The translations under genes and the position numbers were made by a program. From positions 10,896,501 through 10,960,500 of the forward strand of contig CAMRHE010000021.1 in assembly GCA_947044405.1 (NCBI GenBank): a stretch of 64,000 nt of DNA, read 5' to 3'. The notes under the pieces were generated by a model that was given only the letters and a program-made list of their open reading frames with translations, searched no databases and had not been told where the DNA came from. Positions within the stretch are counted from its first letter, which is position 1; each line of letters starts with the position of its first letter. Of this stretch, positions 10,801 to 22,257 are shown one piece after another. Source of the DNA: Leptodactylus fallax. Lineage: Eukaryota; Chordata; Amphibia; Anura; Leptodactylidae.

Positions 10801-11531
10801 TCCTACTGAATCGTCCTCTCTGTCAAACATGACACTATGTGATTTCCCCTTTGATCCCTGAATGGATAGTTCCCTAACCTGCCAGATTAAAGGTGCATAA
10901 GGTGATTCCTTTTGCTGTGAAGGATGAGGTGGAGCAGTGGGCACTAGACCATTCTCATTTCCTATATTTTGTGTTTCCCTAAGGAATTTCCTACACTGCC
11001 ACTTTAAATGTCCTAATTTACCACAATGATAACAAGACATCTGACTTCTCTCCCAAGTTCCTTTTCCCTTTGGCTTTGAATGAGTACCCTTATTTAGAAC
11101 AGGTGCAATCCTAGAGTTAGTCTGACTGTCCTGATTTACAGTAATTGATTGCTTATTTACTTTATCCTGGACTACAGAAATTTTTGCCTTCGTGCTAGTT
11201 TGTTTCATTGATCTTCTGATGTGATCAATGAACATTGATGCATCATGTAATGCAAGTTTCTCTGAAGCAATTTTTAGGGAAACAGGATCTAAATACTTAA
11301 ATTTCTTCACAAATGCTTTTATCATAGATGATGGTTCTTCATCATCGTCTATACCCATGACCATCCTATATGCTTGCTCAAATTTCATTAAGAAAGCAAA
11401 TGGATCATCATTTATGGTTGGCTTAAGAGAATCAAGTATATCTACTGTTGGTTCACTCTCTCCAGTTGTGAAAAAGATTAATTTCCTCAATCTATCTGAT
11501 TCACTACTATGGACTAGCAGGCGTTGGATCT
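10792..11531 (-). pseudogene. gag: Retroviral gag, capsid-nucleocapsid part
   Basis: About 230 codons. The N-terminal half is helical and capsid-like ('DPFAFLMKFEQAYRMVMG'). The C-terminal part is basic and carries one CCHC zinc knuckle, C-Y-H-C-x4-H-x4-C, at about 11040-11000, the usual RNA-binding motif of nucleocapsid. A Pro-rich stretch follows before the UGA. The frame opens only after a TAG at about 11532-11530 and is shifted relative to the upstream gag piece, so gag is broken here. Confidence 0.87.
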
Positions 11532-11537
11532 AACCTT

Positions 11538-12245
11538 TTAGCCATGTGAGATGGTAACCATACTCTGAATATTTAATTTTTTTTGTTCATCAGTAAGATT
11601 GAATTTATCTGTATTTGATTCAAAAATATTTGCATTGTGAAAAGCATCCATTTTATCATTATAAACTGGAATATCTTTCACTATTTTCATTAACTGATCA
11701 TGAATTTTTAAAGTTAATTTGGCGGCTTTTTCATGCAATCTTCGTCTTTTAATTTCTGACTCCCCTAATCGTTCTATATCACCTGAACTTTGTTCTGGAA
11801 CATAGGAGGGACTGCTTTCCTTGCCACTCTTTGTACTAACAGAAATCTTTTTTATATCATGGCGTAATCTTGATACTAATTGTGTCCTTGTTTCTATTTG
11901 ATACTCTAAGTCATCTATGTGTTGTGCTAAAACCTCACAATTTGGACACTCATTATAATCTTCTTCCAAAGTCTGTGTATCAACACTATTTGTGCCTTTA
12001 GTGTTCACACATACCTTGTGTGTCTGTTGTTTGTCAATGAATAAAGAATTATAAACTCTAACCATATGTAACACATTTCTTAATTTCTTTTGTAACCTAT
12101 CAACACAGATAAATTTCTTATCTAATCGCTGATTCTCTTCCTCACACTGCTTATATAGATTAGTCCAAAGCTGTGCATTAGTATGACTACTTACATACTT
12201 AAAATCTAATTTGCTCTTATTAGAATATGAAACAATGAACTCCAT
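11538..12245 (-). pseudogene. gag: Retroviral gag, N-terminal (matrix-like) part
   Basis: 235 codons from ATG 12245, about 240 bases inside the primer-binding site, as expected for gag. The content is charged and helical, with likely coiled coil around residues 30-65 and 105-130 and a CPNC pair at about residue 95. No recognised domain match by eye; the assignment rests on position. It ends in TAA and a one-frame jump leads to the capsid part. Confidence 0.7.
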
Positions 12246-12485
12246 TACTCACTCAGTTACACGATCCTCTGTACTCGCTGTTCCTTTAAGGCAAAGTCTT
12301 CTGCTCTCCTACAGCTTTCCTCACTCAGGCTTCCGTACTGGAACACGTGCAGCTGGCAGCTGTAAACTTGGCTCACCGTAAAATACTTAGGAACTTTGCA
12401 AAGTCCTGAAGCTTGCACCATGCAACAAAACTCCCTCGTATCCCCCTTTTGCAAGCAGAAGGGATGAAAAAAAAAAACTCAGAGA

Positions 12486-12506
12486 CCCCGACAGTCTGAC
12501 TCGCCA
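12486..12506 (-). promoter_or_regulatory. Candidate primer-binding site
   Basis: The minus strand reads TGGCGAGTCAGACTGTCGGG two bases after the LTR's terminal ACA. TGG pairs with a tRNA CCA end and the spacing is canonical. The remaining bases do not match a tRNA 3' end that I can name, so the primer tRNA is unassigned. Confidence 0.6.
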
Positions 12507-12508
12507 CT

Positions 12509-13033
12509 TGTAAAATACCAGCACACTCCTTGATTTATGACACAGAGTGCACTTGGGTGACACCAGAGAACAGCAGGAGTCCGTTGAATGGGTCAAAGCA
12601 AAAACAAGGTTTAATCAAAGCAAATAGTTAGGTTACAGAAAAATCTATTCCTAAAACATAGGTTAAAGTTAAACAGAAGATCAAGAAACAAATAGAATGA
12701 GAGCTGTTGTGAAAAGGTGTTAGTGCTCTCCCCCCACACTCCTAAAGCCTGTTTATAAAGGCTGAGAGAGCCTTACCCCTGTCCATCATAATTCCTCATA
12801 TGGATAAGTTTTTGGTATGATCCTTCCATGGATACTGGATCATTCCCTATATGACTATAGTCTTAAGTTTGGTTACTATGACGTGTTATGTGTTATACTG
12901 AGACCTTCCTTTTTCCATCTACTCAGCACAGAGCCACTTTAACCATAGTCTGTCAAGAATGACATGCCACACAAATGTTACTTCATGACCTTTTCCATTC
13001 TTAGACTCTAACTTTAGACTATAAGATTTAACA
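12509..13033 (-). repeat. Retroviral 5' LTR
   Basis: 525 bp, TG (13033-13032) to CA (12510-12509) on the minus strand. A TATAAA box at 12752-12757 and an ATTAAA polyadenylation signal at 12610-12615 (minus strand) give U3, R and U5 in the normal order. This copy keeps the U5 end lost from the other LTR. Confidence 0.92.
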
Positions 13034-14340
13034 GCAGAAAACACATTTTTTTTATATATTCAATATTTTCCTCTCTATATTTGAAGGGTTCCCCCCTTTT
13101 AAATTTTAATTTTTTCCTCTAAAAAGGGAACAATTTAAAAAGGGGGGGCGGAGCTTATAAAAAAAAAAAGGTTCCACCCGTCAATCAGTTCTTTGAAGCG
13201 GCCTCCAATTGTCACAAGCAGTGCTCAGAACGTTGTCCGGGGCAATTGGAGGGGTGGCACATTCAATAATAAAACTTTCCTGGCAAAAAATAAAAATAAT
13301 TGAAAAACACCTTTTAAATGCAGGGGCTCTTTAAAAAAAAAAAAAAAAAATAAGCGGAATTTGTTTTTTAATAAACATTTTGCAACTTCTTCAGCCTGCA
13401 TGTATTCCTACACATTTTAAGCTGGTTACGCTTGTCCAGTGCCAAATCTGTCTGACTGGTTCTCTGATCATTCAGTCTTTAGCACCTCCTGTGCGCTCTT
13501 CAGTAATCATGTAAGCTCAGTTTGGATCAAATCTAAGTTAGGATAGGTTGACACTGTTTTTGTTGCCCCACACTAGTTTTTTGATCATTTAGAAGCCTGC
13601 AATACCATCTGTTTAAGACCATATCAATCTGGTTCCTTTAAGGGGAAAAATTCAATAACGTACTTTATGAATTTAGTGTTTTGTGCATCAAAGTTGTCCT
13701 TTGATGCACAATCATGCATAGATCTTAAGCTGAATCTTTTATTGCAGCTCAATGTTTTATTTTAAGTTCTTTGCCAACTTAATTTACATGTTTTTTTCCT
13801 TATATTAATTGAACTTCCCATTATGTGATGAAGTTGTTAAAGTGTGATTTAAATCTATTTCAATTAGACTTCTAAATATGCTAATTGATTCATGCATAGT
13901 AATATCTGAGATTAAGATAGAACTTAATTTCTAATCAGTTTAGTATATTTGATAACTGATTACTGTTATCCAAATACTGTATGATTCAAAGTCACCCTGA
14001 AGCAGGTAGAATGCAAATTATCCACTGTAGTGGTAGTGATAATGCGTTTTCTAGATAAACTGTTGTGTAGGCCACACATAAAGTTACTAGTCCTTACTGC
14101 ACAGTTGGATTGATGTTATAGCATTTGTGCCATGAAAATGATTAAAAAGTTTAATTAATCTATTAGTATAGATTAGATCTTTATCTAATCAGTTAGCAAT
14201 GGCATCATGAGAAGACACATGAAATAATATCATAAAAACAAAATGCAGTCAATAAAAAACATGATTTGCTAGTACTGTATTTAGGCCTCTTCACATCACT
14301 TTCTCCTATCTTTCCTTCTTATCTTCAATTAAAAGGAGGA
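13034..14340. other. No gene recognised
   Basis: AT-rich flank of the provirus with homopolymer runs near 13060-13160 and 13330-13350. No element boundaries or coding signatures are evident. Confidence 0.4.
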
Positions 14341-14623
14341 TCAAATTTGGACATGAGAGGGGAAGGGGATACTTCTCATAAGGAAGGTAAGGATTCTCTT
14401 CTTGTAGACTCATACAGGCCAATCTCTCCAATTAATACAAATGCTAAGATTTAGGCTAGAACACTAGCTGCTTAGTCAAGAAATGTTTTGGAAGATTTTG
14501 ATTCATACTGACCAAGTTGGAACTCGCTTCTACCAAGATATTCACCTAGCGTCTGAAAATTCTGATGAAAGGATAATAATGTCATTGGAGGGAGCCAAGA
14601 CCTTTGATTCAATTGAATGTAGT
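14341..14623 (+). pseudogene. Tx1/L1-like LINE RT fragment
   Basis: Two plus-strand frames carry L1-clade RT blocks: 'DSYRPISPINTNAKI' (RPISL.N.D.KI block), then 'LIHTDQVGTRFYQDI' (HxDQVGF.PGR block) and 'IMSLEGAKTFDSIEC' (motif A, where L1 has LDAEKAFDR). Stops separate the blocks and motif A lacks a clean catalytic Asp context. The fragment ends where a gypsy-type LTR begins. Confidence 0.72.
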
Positions 14624-14965
14624 TGTAACGTCCGCACCCGTTTGGACTTCAACGCCATCCTCCAGCCGCATGCTACGGCGCAGCAGGCGGATCCGGCTAT
14701 AATTCCTTGCTTTAGGTTATTGTGTACCCTTTCTGAACACTGTCCTATTCCCTCACCTCTGTAATTGATTTTCCACCTCACCCATCTCTCTCACCTTTGT
14801 TTCCCTCTCTCCTCTAATAGTTAATCTCAGCTTTGCCTTGTGATTTACAGCCTATCTGCCAATCAACCCTGGGGCAGATTCTGACTTCCTATTTACAGCC
14901 CATCAGCCCACACTTGGTTGCTGGCTATTGCGTCTCTGATCTTGCAAGTGTTCTCTTTGCTATTG
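14624..14965 (+). repeat. Gypsy-type LTR, 5' half (copy 1)
   Basis: Starts TGTAACG and matches the 5' half of the solo LTRs at 21.3 kb and 32.0 kb, for example around 'ctaatagttaatctcag' and the later 'gattgacag' region. It is cut off at the TA into which a Tc1 element is inserted, and its 3' half does not resume after that element. Confidence 0.65.
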
Positions 14966-14967
14966 TA

Positions 14968-16046
14968 CAGTGCCTTGCGAAAGTATTTGGCTCCCTTGAA
15001 CTTTTCAACCTTTTGCCACATTTCAGGCTTCAAACATAAGGATATAAAATTTTAATTTTTTTGGTGAAGAATCAACAACAAGTGGGACACAATCGTGAAG
15101 TGGAACGAAATTTATTGGTTATTTTAAACTTTTGTAAAAAATAAAAAACTGAAAAGTGGGGTGTGCAATATTATTCGGCCCCTTTACTTTCAGTGCAGCA
15201 AACTCACTCCAGAAGTTCAGTGAGGATCTCTGAATGATCCAATGTTGTCCTAAATGACTGATGATGATGATCCAAAAGCAAACTTCAGATGGGCCTGGAT
15301 ATGTACTGGCTTAAGCAGGGGGACACATCTGGCACTGCAGGATCTGAGTCCCTGGCGGCGTAGTGTGTTACTGATGGTAGCCTTTGTTACGTTAGTCCCA
15401 GCTTTCTGCAGGTCATTCACTAGGACCCCCATGTGGTTCTGGGATTTTTGCTCAGCGTTCTTGTGATCATTTTGACCCCACGGGGTGAGATCTTGCGTGG
15501 AGCCCCTGATCGAGGGAGATTATGAGTGGTCTTGTATGTCTTCCATTTTCTAATTATTGCTCCCACAGTTGATTTCTTCACACCAAGCTGCTTTCCTACT
15601 GCAGATTCAGTCTTCCCAGCCTGTTGCAGGTCTACAATTTGGTTTCTGGTGTCCTTCCACAGCTCTTTGGTCTTCACCATAGTGGAGTTTGGAGTGTGAC
15701 TGTTTGAGGTTGTGGACAGGTGTCTTTTATACTGATAACAATTTCAAACAGATTCCATTACTACAGGTAATGAGTGAAGGACAGAGGAGCCTCTTAAAAG
15801 AAGAAGTTACAGGTCTGTGAGAGCCAGAAATCTTGCTTGTTTGTAGGTGACCAAATACTTATTTTCCACCATAATTAGCAAATAAATTCTTTAAAAATCA
15901 AACAGTGTCATTTTCTGGATTTGTTTTCTCATTTTGTCTCTCATAGTTGAGGTCTACCTATGATGTCAATTACAGGCCCCTCTCATCTTTTTAAGTGGGA
16001 GAACTTGCACAATTGGTGACTGACTAAATACTTTTTTTCCCCACTG
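14968..16046 (-). mobile_element. Chimeric, internally deleted Tc1 element
   Basis: Bounded by TA on both sides (14966-14967 and 16047-16048). The left end (CAGTGCCTTGCGAAAGTATT) belongs to one Tc1 family, whose subterminal sequence continues to about 15270. The right end (reverse complement CAGTGGGGAAAAAAAGTATT) and the coding part belong to another, represented here at 17.4-18.7 kb and 54.2-55.7 kb. The two ends are therefore not inverted repeats of each other. Confidence 0.8.
15250..15680 (-). pseudogene. Tc1 transposase N-terminal fragment
   Basis: The first piece starts [18 protein letters not shown] and holds the paired-like helix-turn-helix ('[20 protein letters not shown]') that binds the transposon ends. 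A second, frame-shifted piece continues ('[19 protein letters not shown]'). The whole DDE catalytic domain is absent: the sequence switches at about 15275 to another Tc1 family. Confidence 0.88.
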
Positions 16047-16048
16047 TA

Positions 16049-16401
16049 TTAGGCCAGGGCCCCATGTAGATTTAGGTGCGGTGAAAACACCGTGGCAAAA
16101 ACTGCTGCGTTTTACAGTACCTGCAAAGTGGATGGGATTGTGGCTAATTGCAGAAAAATATCCGCAGCAGACATGCAGCGATTTTAAAATCGCAACGTTT
16201 TTGTAAATTGTAGCATGGCAATTATACCTACAGAAACACTGGTGTTTTCCATATAGGTATATTAGAAGCAGAAAGTCCACAGAGGAAAACTCTGCAGACT
16301 TTCTGTGAAAAGCACTGCAGGAAAAACCGTGATGCCTTTCAGCTGCAATTTTTCTCGCAGCGCCTTTTGGCTACAGCTTGCTACTTGGGGCCTTAGCCTT
16401 A
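16049..16401. mobile_element. MITE with imperfect terminal inverted repeats (copy 1)
   Basis: The left end 'ttaggccagggccccatgta' pairs with the right end 'tacttggggccttagcctta'. It has no coding capacity. A second copy of the interior lies at 33.0-33.3 kb (shared 'ggaaaaaccgtgat' and the 'tataggtata' area). The family resembles hAT-type MITEs by size and end structure; the class is inferred. Confidence 0.7.
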
Positions 16402-17369
16402 AAAACACAGATTGTTTCAGGGTTGCAAAACTCAATAACAGGCAAAAGATAAAGTGCAAGAAAAATGTCACTGACAGGGGTCTCCTCTTCAATGGATACC
16501 CATTTGTATCTGTGTTTTCATACCTATAGTCATATACGAATATCTCAGTAAACTTAGAAATCTGAGTTAATGCAAAAAGGAAAAACACTGCAGACCATCA
16601 AGAATTCCTATAAACCACTCTTTTATTCCATACATTCACAAGATAAAAAAAAAGGTGGTAAGCCTTCAGCCATACATTTTATAATGTTCTGAATCCTACT
16701 GTATGTCTGTAGAGTCTGAATTTTTCCTATCCAATTCTTATTTTTCTGCTGAATTGAAATAGCAAAGTCTTTCCGCTAAACTAAAAGTTAGCTTTCAAAA
16801 GGGTTAAAAAATAAAAGTCAAAGCTGAAAAAACTGTCCTTCATGAGCTACACAAAGGTATAATTTAAAGCAAAATTTCTATTTGCAAACTTGTGTCTTAG
16901 GTCTACAAGGAATACAATTAATGCAAAATCTGAATCTCTAAGGATATAATGTAAGTTTACAGAAAAAGGTGAATTTTATGATACTGTACCTAGTTGCCTC
17001 ATTGTATTCTAATATTGCAATATATTTTCAAGAAAATATTGCAACTTCTTTCTCTGCTACAAATTGAAACTTATATAGTTCTGTCTCTTAGCATAAACAG
17101 TAACCATACCTCTATCTCAATGGAGATTTCAGGTATATAGCACTTCTTCATTTCAACTATGACTATTTTTTTTATTTTGTTGTCTCTTTTTATTGAATTC
17201 CACATACAAGTATATGAAAAGAAATAAAACAGCTAAAAGGGTGCTCCAATTTTTTTTATTATTTAATATTGTTGCTAGTGAATATACAGACATAACAAAC
17301 AAGTACTCACCTGTCCCTAGGCTTCCATCTTTGCAGCAGGTCCATTCATTTGTATAGAGGACACACTGG
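16402..17369. other. No gene recognised
   Basis: AT-rich DNA without element ends or coding blocks that I can name. It leads directly into the truncated end of a Tc1 relic. Confidence 0.4.
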
Positions 17370-18300
17370 TTGGCACACACTGTTGCTGGTATGTTGACCC
17401 ATTCCTCCATGCAGATCTCCTCTAGAGCAGTGATGTTTTGGGGCTGTCGCTGGGCAACATGGACTTTCAACCCCCTCCAAAGGTTTTCTATGGGGAAGAG
17501 ATCTGGAGACTGGCTAGGCCACTCCAGGACCTTGAAATGCTTCTTACGAAGCCATTCCTTCATTGCCCTGGCGGTGTTCTTGGGATCATTGTCATGATGA
17601 AAGACCCAGCCACGTTTCATCTGCAATGCCCTTGCTGATTGAAGGAGGTTTGCACTCAAAATCTCATGATACATGGCCCCATTCATTGTTTCATGTACAC
17701 GGATCAGTCGTCCTGGTCCCTTTGCAGAGAAACAGCCCCAAAGCATGATGTTGCCACCCCCATGCTTCACAGTAGGTATGGTGTTCTTTGGATGCAACTC
17801 AGCATTCACTCTCCTCCAAACATGACGAGTTGTGTTTCTCCCAAACAGTTCTACTTTGGTTTCATCTGACCATATGACATTCTCCCAATAGCCTTCTGGA
17901 ACATCCAAATGCTCTCTAGCAAACTTCAGACGGGCCCGGATATGTACTGGCTTAAGCAGGGGGACACATCTGGCACTGCAGGATCTGAGTCCCTGGCGGC
18001 GTAATGTGTTACTGATGGTAGCCTTTGTTACGTTAGTCCCAGCTTTCTGCAGGGTCATTCACTAGGTCCCCCCGTGTGGTTCTGGGATTTTTGCTCACCA
18101 CGGGGTGAGATCTTGCGTGGAGCCCGTGATCGAGGGAGATTATCAGTGGACTTGTATGTCTTCCATTTTCTAATTATTGCTCCCACAGTTGATTTCTTCA
18201 CACCAAGCTGCTTCCCTATTGCAGATTCAGTCTTCCCAGCCTGGTGCAGGTCTACAATTTTGTTTCTGGTGTCCTTCCACAGCTCTTTGGTCTTCACCAT
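17370..18300 (-). pseudogene. Tc1 transposase, DD34E, truncated
   Basis: The N-terminal helix-turn-helix piece ([18 protein letters not shown], 18300 downward) overlaps a longer piece one frame away that carries the catalytic domain. First Asp is in '[13 protein letters not shown]', second in '[12 protein letters not shown]', Glu in '[10 protein letters not shown]'. I count 34 residues between the last two, the Tc1 spacing. A frameshift near 18055 and loss of the last 25 or so residues make it non-functional. A further 70 residues in the frame below 17370 are not transposase. Confidence 0.9.
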
Positions 18301-18664
18301 AGTGGAGTTTGGAGTGTAACTGTTTGAGGTTGTGGACAGGTCTTTTATACTGATAACAATGTCAAACAGGAGCCATTACTACAGGTAATGAGTGGAGGAC
18401 AGAGCAGCCTCTTAAAGAAGAAGTTACAGGTCTGTGAGAGCCAGAAACCTTGCTTGTTTGAAAGTGACCAAATACTTATTTTCCACCATAATTTGCAAAT
18501 AAATTCTTAAAAAATCAGACAATGTGATTTTCTAGATATGTTTTCTCATTTTGTCTCTCATAGTTGAGGTCTACCTGTGATGTCAATTACAGGACTCTCT
18601 CATCTTTTTAAGTGGGAGAATTTGCACAATTGGTGGCTGACTAAATACTTTTTTTTTCCCACTG
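17370..18664 (-). mobile_element. Tc1 element, truncated at its transposase 3' end
   Basis: The right end is intact (CAGTGGGAAAAAAAAAGTAT on the minus strand, TA at 18665-18666). The left end is missing: transposase homology stops at about 17370, just after 'NIPATVCAN', and unrelated DNA follows. Same family as the elements at 15.3-16.0 kb and 54.2-55.7 kb. Confidence 0.85.
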
Positions 18665-18666
18665 TA

Positions 18667-19383
18667 CATGTGCTGCAGCTTCTGAGAACTTACCTACATT
18701 GTTTTTAATATATGTGAGTATAAAATTTAGGGTTAGACTGTTTCAGTAGAGTATAACGGGATCTTTTGGTGGGCTGCATAATATTATGGGCTTCCAAGTT
18801 GCAGTAGAGGGCAGCCATATTTGGAACTGACTTTGAAGTTAATCTAATCTAAATTTTATCAATTTATTAGAATTTATGAATAATATGTTCTGTGTGTGCA
18901 TTGACAACAACAATGTTTACAATGGAAGGAGGGGAGGATGGGAGCTAAGAATCATTGTCACTCACAATTTGAATCAGGTTAGATCTATCATAACATTTCA
19001 CTATGAAAGACTAATTTCGCCAACTTCGAAGGCACAATGTGCGTGAACGCTTGCACATCAAGAATGCAAATGCAGTTCTGTGTATTTTATTTCTGTCACT
19101 GAATCTCCTCCTGCTTTCTGTAGCTTATTTAGGGCTATAACCAATTCACTTATAGTGTTTTCTTCACTTCAAATGAAGACTATATGTTGCATTATGTGCC
19201 CTCTACTTTAAATAATAAAAATATTATCAGTCATATGACAGTGTGCCAAGCATATTATACTAGACACAGACATCTCAGTTGACATTTCATATTCTAAATC
19301 ATTTATATTGGTGGGGTACATAATAATGAACATTTTTAGTACACAATGTCTCAGCTGCTATAGAATTTTTAAAGAGTTAGAGG
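18667..19383. other. No gene recognised
   Basis: AT-rich, unique-looking DNA between a Tc1 element and a MITE; nothing coding. Confidence 0.4.
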
Positions 19384-20168
19384 ACGTTCACACTACCGTT
19401 GCTAATGTCCGTTGCTGTCTTCCGTCATGGGATGACAGCAACAGATATTAAACTGTCACAGAGAACAGCTGCAATGTGGACTATGATATTCTGCAGCAGC
19501 AGGAGGACAGTACTGTGTATTACAAGTGGTAGCTTTTGAAGAACCTCTTCTTAAGGCAGGGTTCACACTACCGTTGTAGTCCGTTATGAAGGTGTCCGTT
19601 AAAAAAAAACAAAAAAAAAAACGGACACCTATCATAACGGACACTAACTGATGTAATGTGTCCGTTTTTTTAACTGATCCAATTAATGGTTCAGTTAAAA
19701 AAACAGATACATTAGCATCAGTTAGTGTCCGTTTTTTAACACTGTCCGTTTTTTTTTTTTTTTTTGTTTCTCCTTTCTCAGCATGCGCAGGAAAAAAATG
19801 GACATAAAATATCGGACAGTAACTGATGGCTATCAGTTACTGTCCGTTATAAGTCCGTTACCCATAGACTTCAATGTTAAAAAAAATAACGGACACTTGC
19901 TGTCCGTCAAGAATCCGTTTTTTTCAAACGGACAAAAAGTCCTGCATGTAGGATTTTTTGTTCGCAAAAAAAAAAAAACGGACTTCTGACGGATTTGGTG
20001 TAAACAGACACAAACAGACACTAATGGACACAATATAAAAACCCATTGAAATGAATGGAAATTTTAACGGATTTCTGACGGTTCAGCTAGTGTCTGATGC
20101 TAAAATCTTGTAACGGACAATAGCAACGGACTCTACTGACGGTCACCAACGGTAGTGTGAACGCCCCC
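19384..20168. mobile_element. MITE-like foldback element with internal repeats
   Basis: The left end 'gttcacactaccgttg' occurs twice (about 19387 and 19561) and its exact complement 'caacggtagtgtgaac' lies at about 20147. The interior is packed with short direct and inverted copies of 'gtccgtt' and 'aacggac', giving many possible hairpins. No coding content. The duplicated left end suggests tandem or nested insertion of the same family. Confidence 0.75.
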
Positions 20169-21288
20169 TAAAAACGATGCACTACAGAAATATGCAGTGT
20201 GTAGTAGCACCATTGATGTTTGTATAACCATCAGGTTCTGACAACAAAATACAGTATAATGTTTCTATAAAAATTTGTTACAGACATGTCAAAACAAGAC
20301 GTTATTGACATATATTAAATAAATATAGTAATTGGTTAATCTGATAAACGTGTTTTCTAGGTTAGGTATTACAATTGAGTAAAATCATGGCCTAAATCTA
20401 AACGGCTAATTGATAACATTACTGTATCCCCAGCACATGATGCCAAAACTATAATGAAAGTATATATACAGTATATGTTTATATTCTCTCCGAGAAATAT
20501 AAATAATGATAATGACTTGTTATTGTATGTCTCATGTAATGCATAAAACAACTACGCAGGGAAACCAAGTTCCCACCTTTAAATCTTCAAAACCGACTAT
20601 ATATTTACTTTACATTTTCATAGGTTACCATATAGCCTTGGCCTGACAAACTATTATTACAATAGAAAACATTTTAATGTGAGCTTAAAAGCATGTATGA
20701 GATAAAACTCTTCAGATGGCTTTGAAAGAAAGTGGCACATAAAGTGAATTTATTTTCCACTTTTCAGTAAATGTGTAGAATATTATTTATGTTGATATTT
20801 TCCAGTCAGTCACTATTTTATTTCTCCACATTTTTTCCTGCTGTAAGCAGATCATGTACTTTTCTTCCATTCATTTCTCTTGTGGACTGAATGGTATTTA
20901 CAGGATGTTCACAAAGTTGAACATAGGTTATTTTCCAATCTCTCCATTATGTATTTTAGACTTTGGACTGGAAACATTTAGTAAAAGTGCAGTATAATTT
21001 GGGTCTATCTTTTTATTTTTTGCTATTTGTTCTTTCACTGAAATATTCAGTGTACTTTGTATCATATATTGGTATTTCTAATCCTGGATCTTATTCATTC
21101 TAATTTAAATTGTAACTAATTCTAAATTTTCTGTTAGGTAATTCATCATTACATCAGATTTCCAAAAAATCGAACCTTTCATTTATATATCACATATATC
21201 CCATACTTTTTTGTTTCCCCCTGTGCATGCTGCATCTGAAGTTTGCAGTTCTCTTTGAGCTGGTGGATAGAATATAGTTGCCATACAC
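20169..21288. other. No gene recognised
   Basis: AT-rich. A 40-bp stretch starting 'ggtaattcatcattacatc' near 21137 recurs near 22215 on the other side of the solo LTR. Confidence 0.4.
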
Positions 21289-21944
21289 TGTACACAGTAC
21301 CTGGAGGAATCTCTCTCTCTCTCTCTATCTGCGGCGGCGCAGGATGCGTGCTCAGTTTGATTCCTTGTTTAAGATTCTTGTTGCTCAGTCTGAACACTGT
21401 CCTAGACTATGTAATTGATTTTCTACTCCACCCATTTCAGCACCTTGATTTTCCTCTGCTCCACTAATAGTTAATCTCAGCCTTTCCTGTGTGATTGACA
21501 GTCTGTCTACCAATCCAGTCTGGGGCGGGTCCTGACTTTCTATAAACAGGTTGTCAGCCCTCACATGCTTGCTAGCTATTGATTCTGTTTTGTGACTTGC
21601 CCTGCTAGCTCCTTTTCTGCTATTCCCTGAATTCCTATTTCTGACCTCTGTCTTTGTTTTTTGGCTATTCTCTTGGATTGTGATTTTGTACTGCATTGCT
21701 CGACTGTTACCGACCCCTTGGCTTGCTCACTCTGCTTCTGTGTTTTGTCTTGTCCTGTTCTGTGTGACACTTATATTAGGAAGGGACTGATCGACCGGTT
21801 GCTGGCTGTCACCTAGGACAGATCGGGCAAGTTATCCAGGGACAGTGGGGGGATTCAGCTTTAGGGCTCACTGTCTTCTTGTGCCGCTCCCCCCAGGGTT
21901 CTGCAGCGGCACTGGGGAATTGCTCAACTGGCAATTCCCTTACA
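21289..21944 (+). repeat. Gypsy-type solo LTR (copy 2)
   Basis: About 656 bp from TGTACAC to CTTACA, the same length as copy 3 (658 bp) and homologous throughout. Shared blocks include 'gattgacag' and the 3' 'agggctcact' region. No internal coding region follows. Flanks share 'atac'. A (ct)n tract lies near 21310. Ty3/gypsy origin is inferred from LTR form. Confidence 0.7.
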
Positions 21945-22257
21945 ATACTTATGTTAATAAACCAATTTGATTGTGATGCAAAGCTCATATTTAGCTGCAG
22001 ATTCAGACTAAGCCTATAGTTCTCTTATCTACTATACTTCCTTCTCACTCCTCCCTCTCCCAGGAAGAAGCATTATTCTGTGAAAAGATATATTACAAAG
22101 TTTCTTATAATCACCTATAATCATCTTCATGCAAAGTTTGATGAATCTATAGTGCCTATTTAAGGATAAACCACCAATATGAGATCAGTGAGGGTCTTTC
22201 ACCAAGCATCCTGTTAGGTAATTCACCATTATATCAGATTTCAAAAATTCGAACCTA

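Larger units (their letters stand above)
3864..13033 (-). mobile_element. Endogenous retrovirus, near full length
   Basis: A provirus of about 9.2 kb on the minus strand. Order from its 5' end (right) is LTR 12509-13033, candidate primer-binding site near 12486-12506, gag, pro-pol, env, purine tract 4363-4372, LTR 3864-4362. Gag and pol share one frame, separated by UGA. That layout is known from gamma- and epsilonretroviruses, so a class I-like position is my inference; the exact genus is not resolved. The aligned LTRs differ by about six substitutions and one 2-bp indel, so the insertion is relatively young. Several stops and frameshifts disrupt gag, pol and env, so it is not expected to be replication-competent as read. 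Confidence 0.93.

Noticed and set aside
17153..17369. C-terminal extension of the Tc1 transposase frame
   Set aside because: Family homology stops after 'TVCAN'; the remaining residues read into unrelated flanking DNA.
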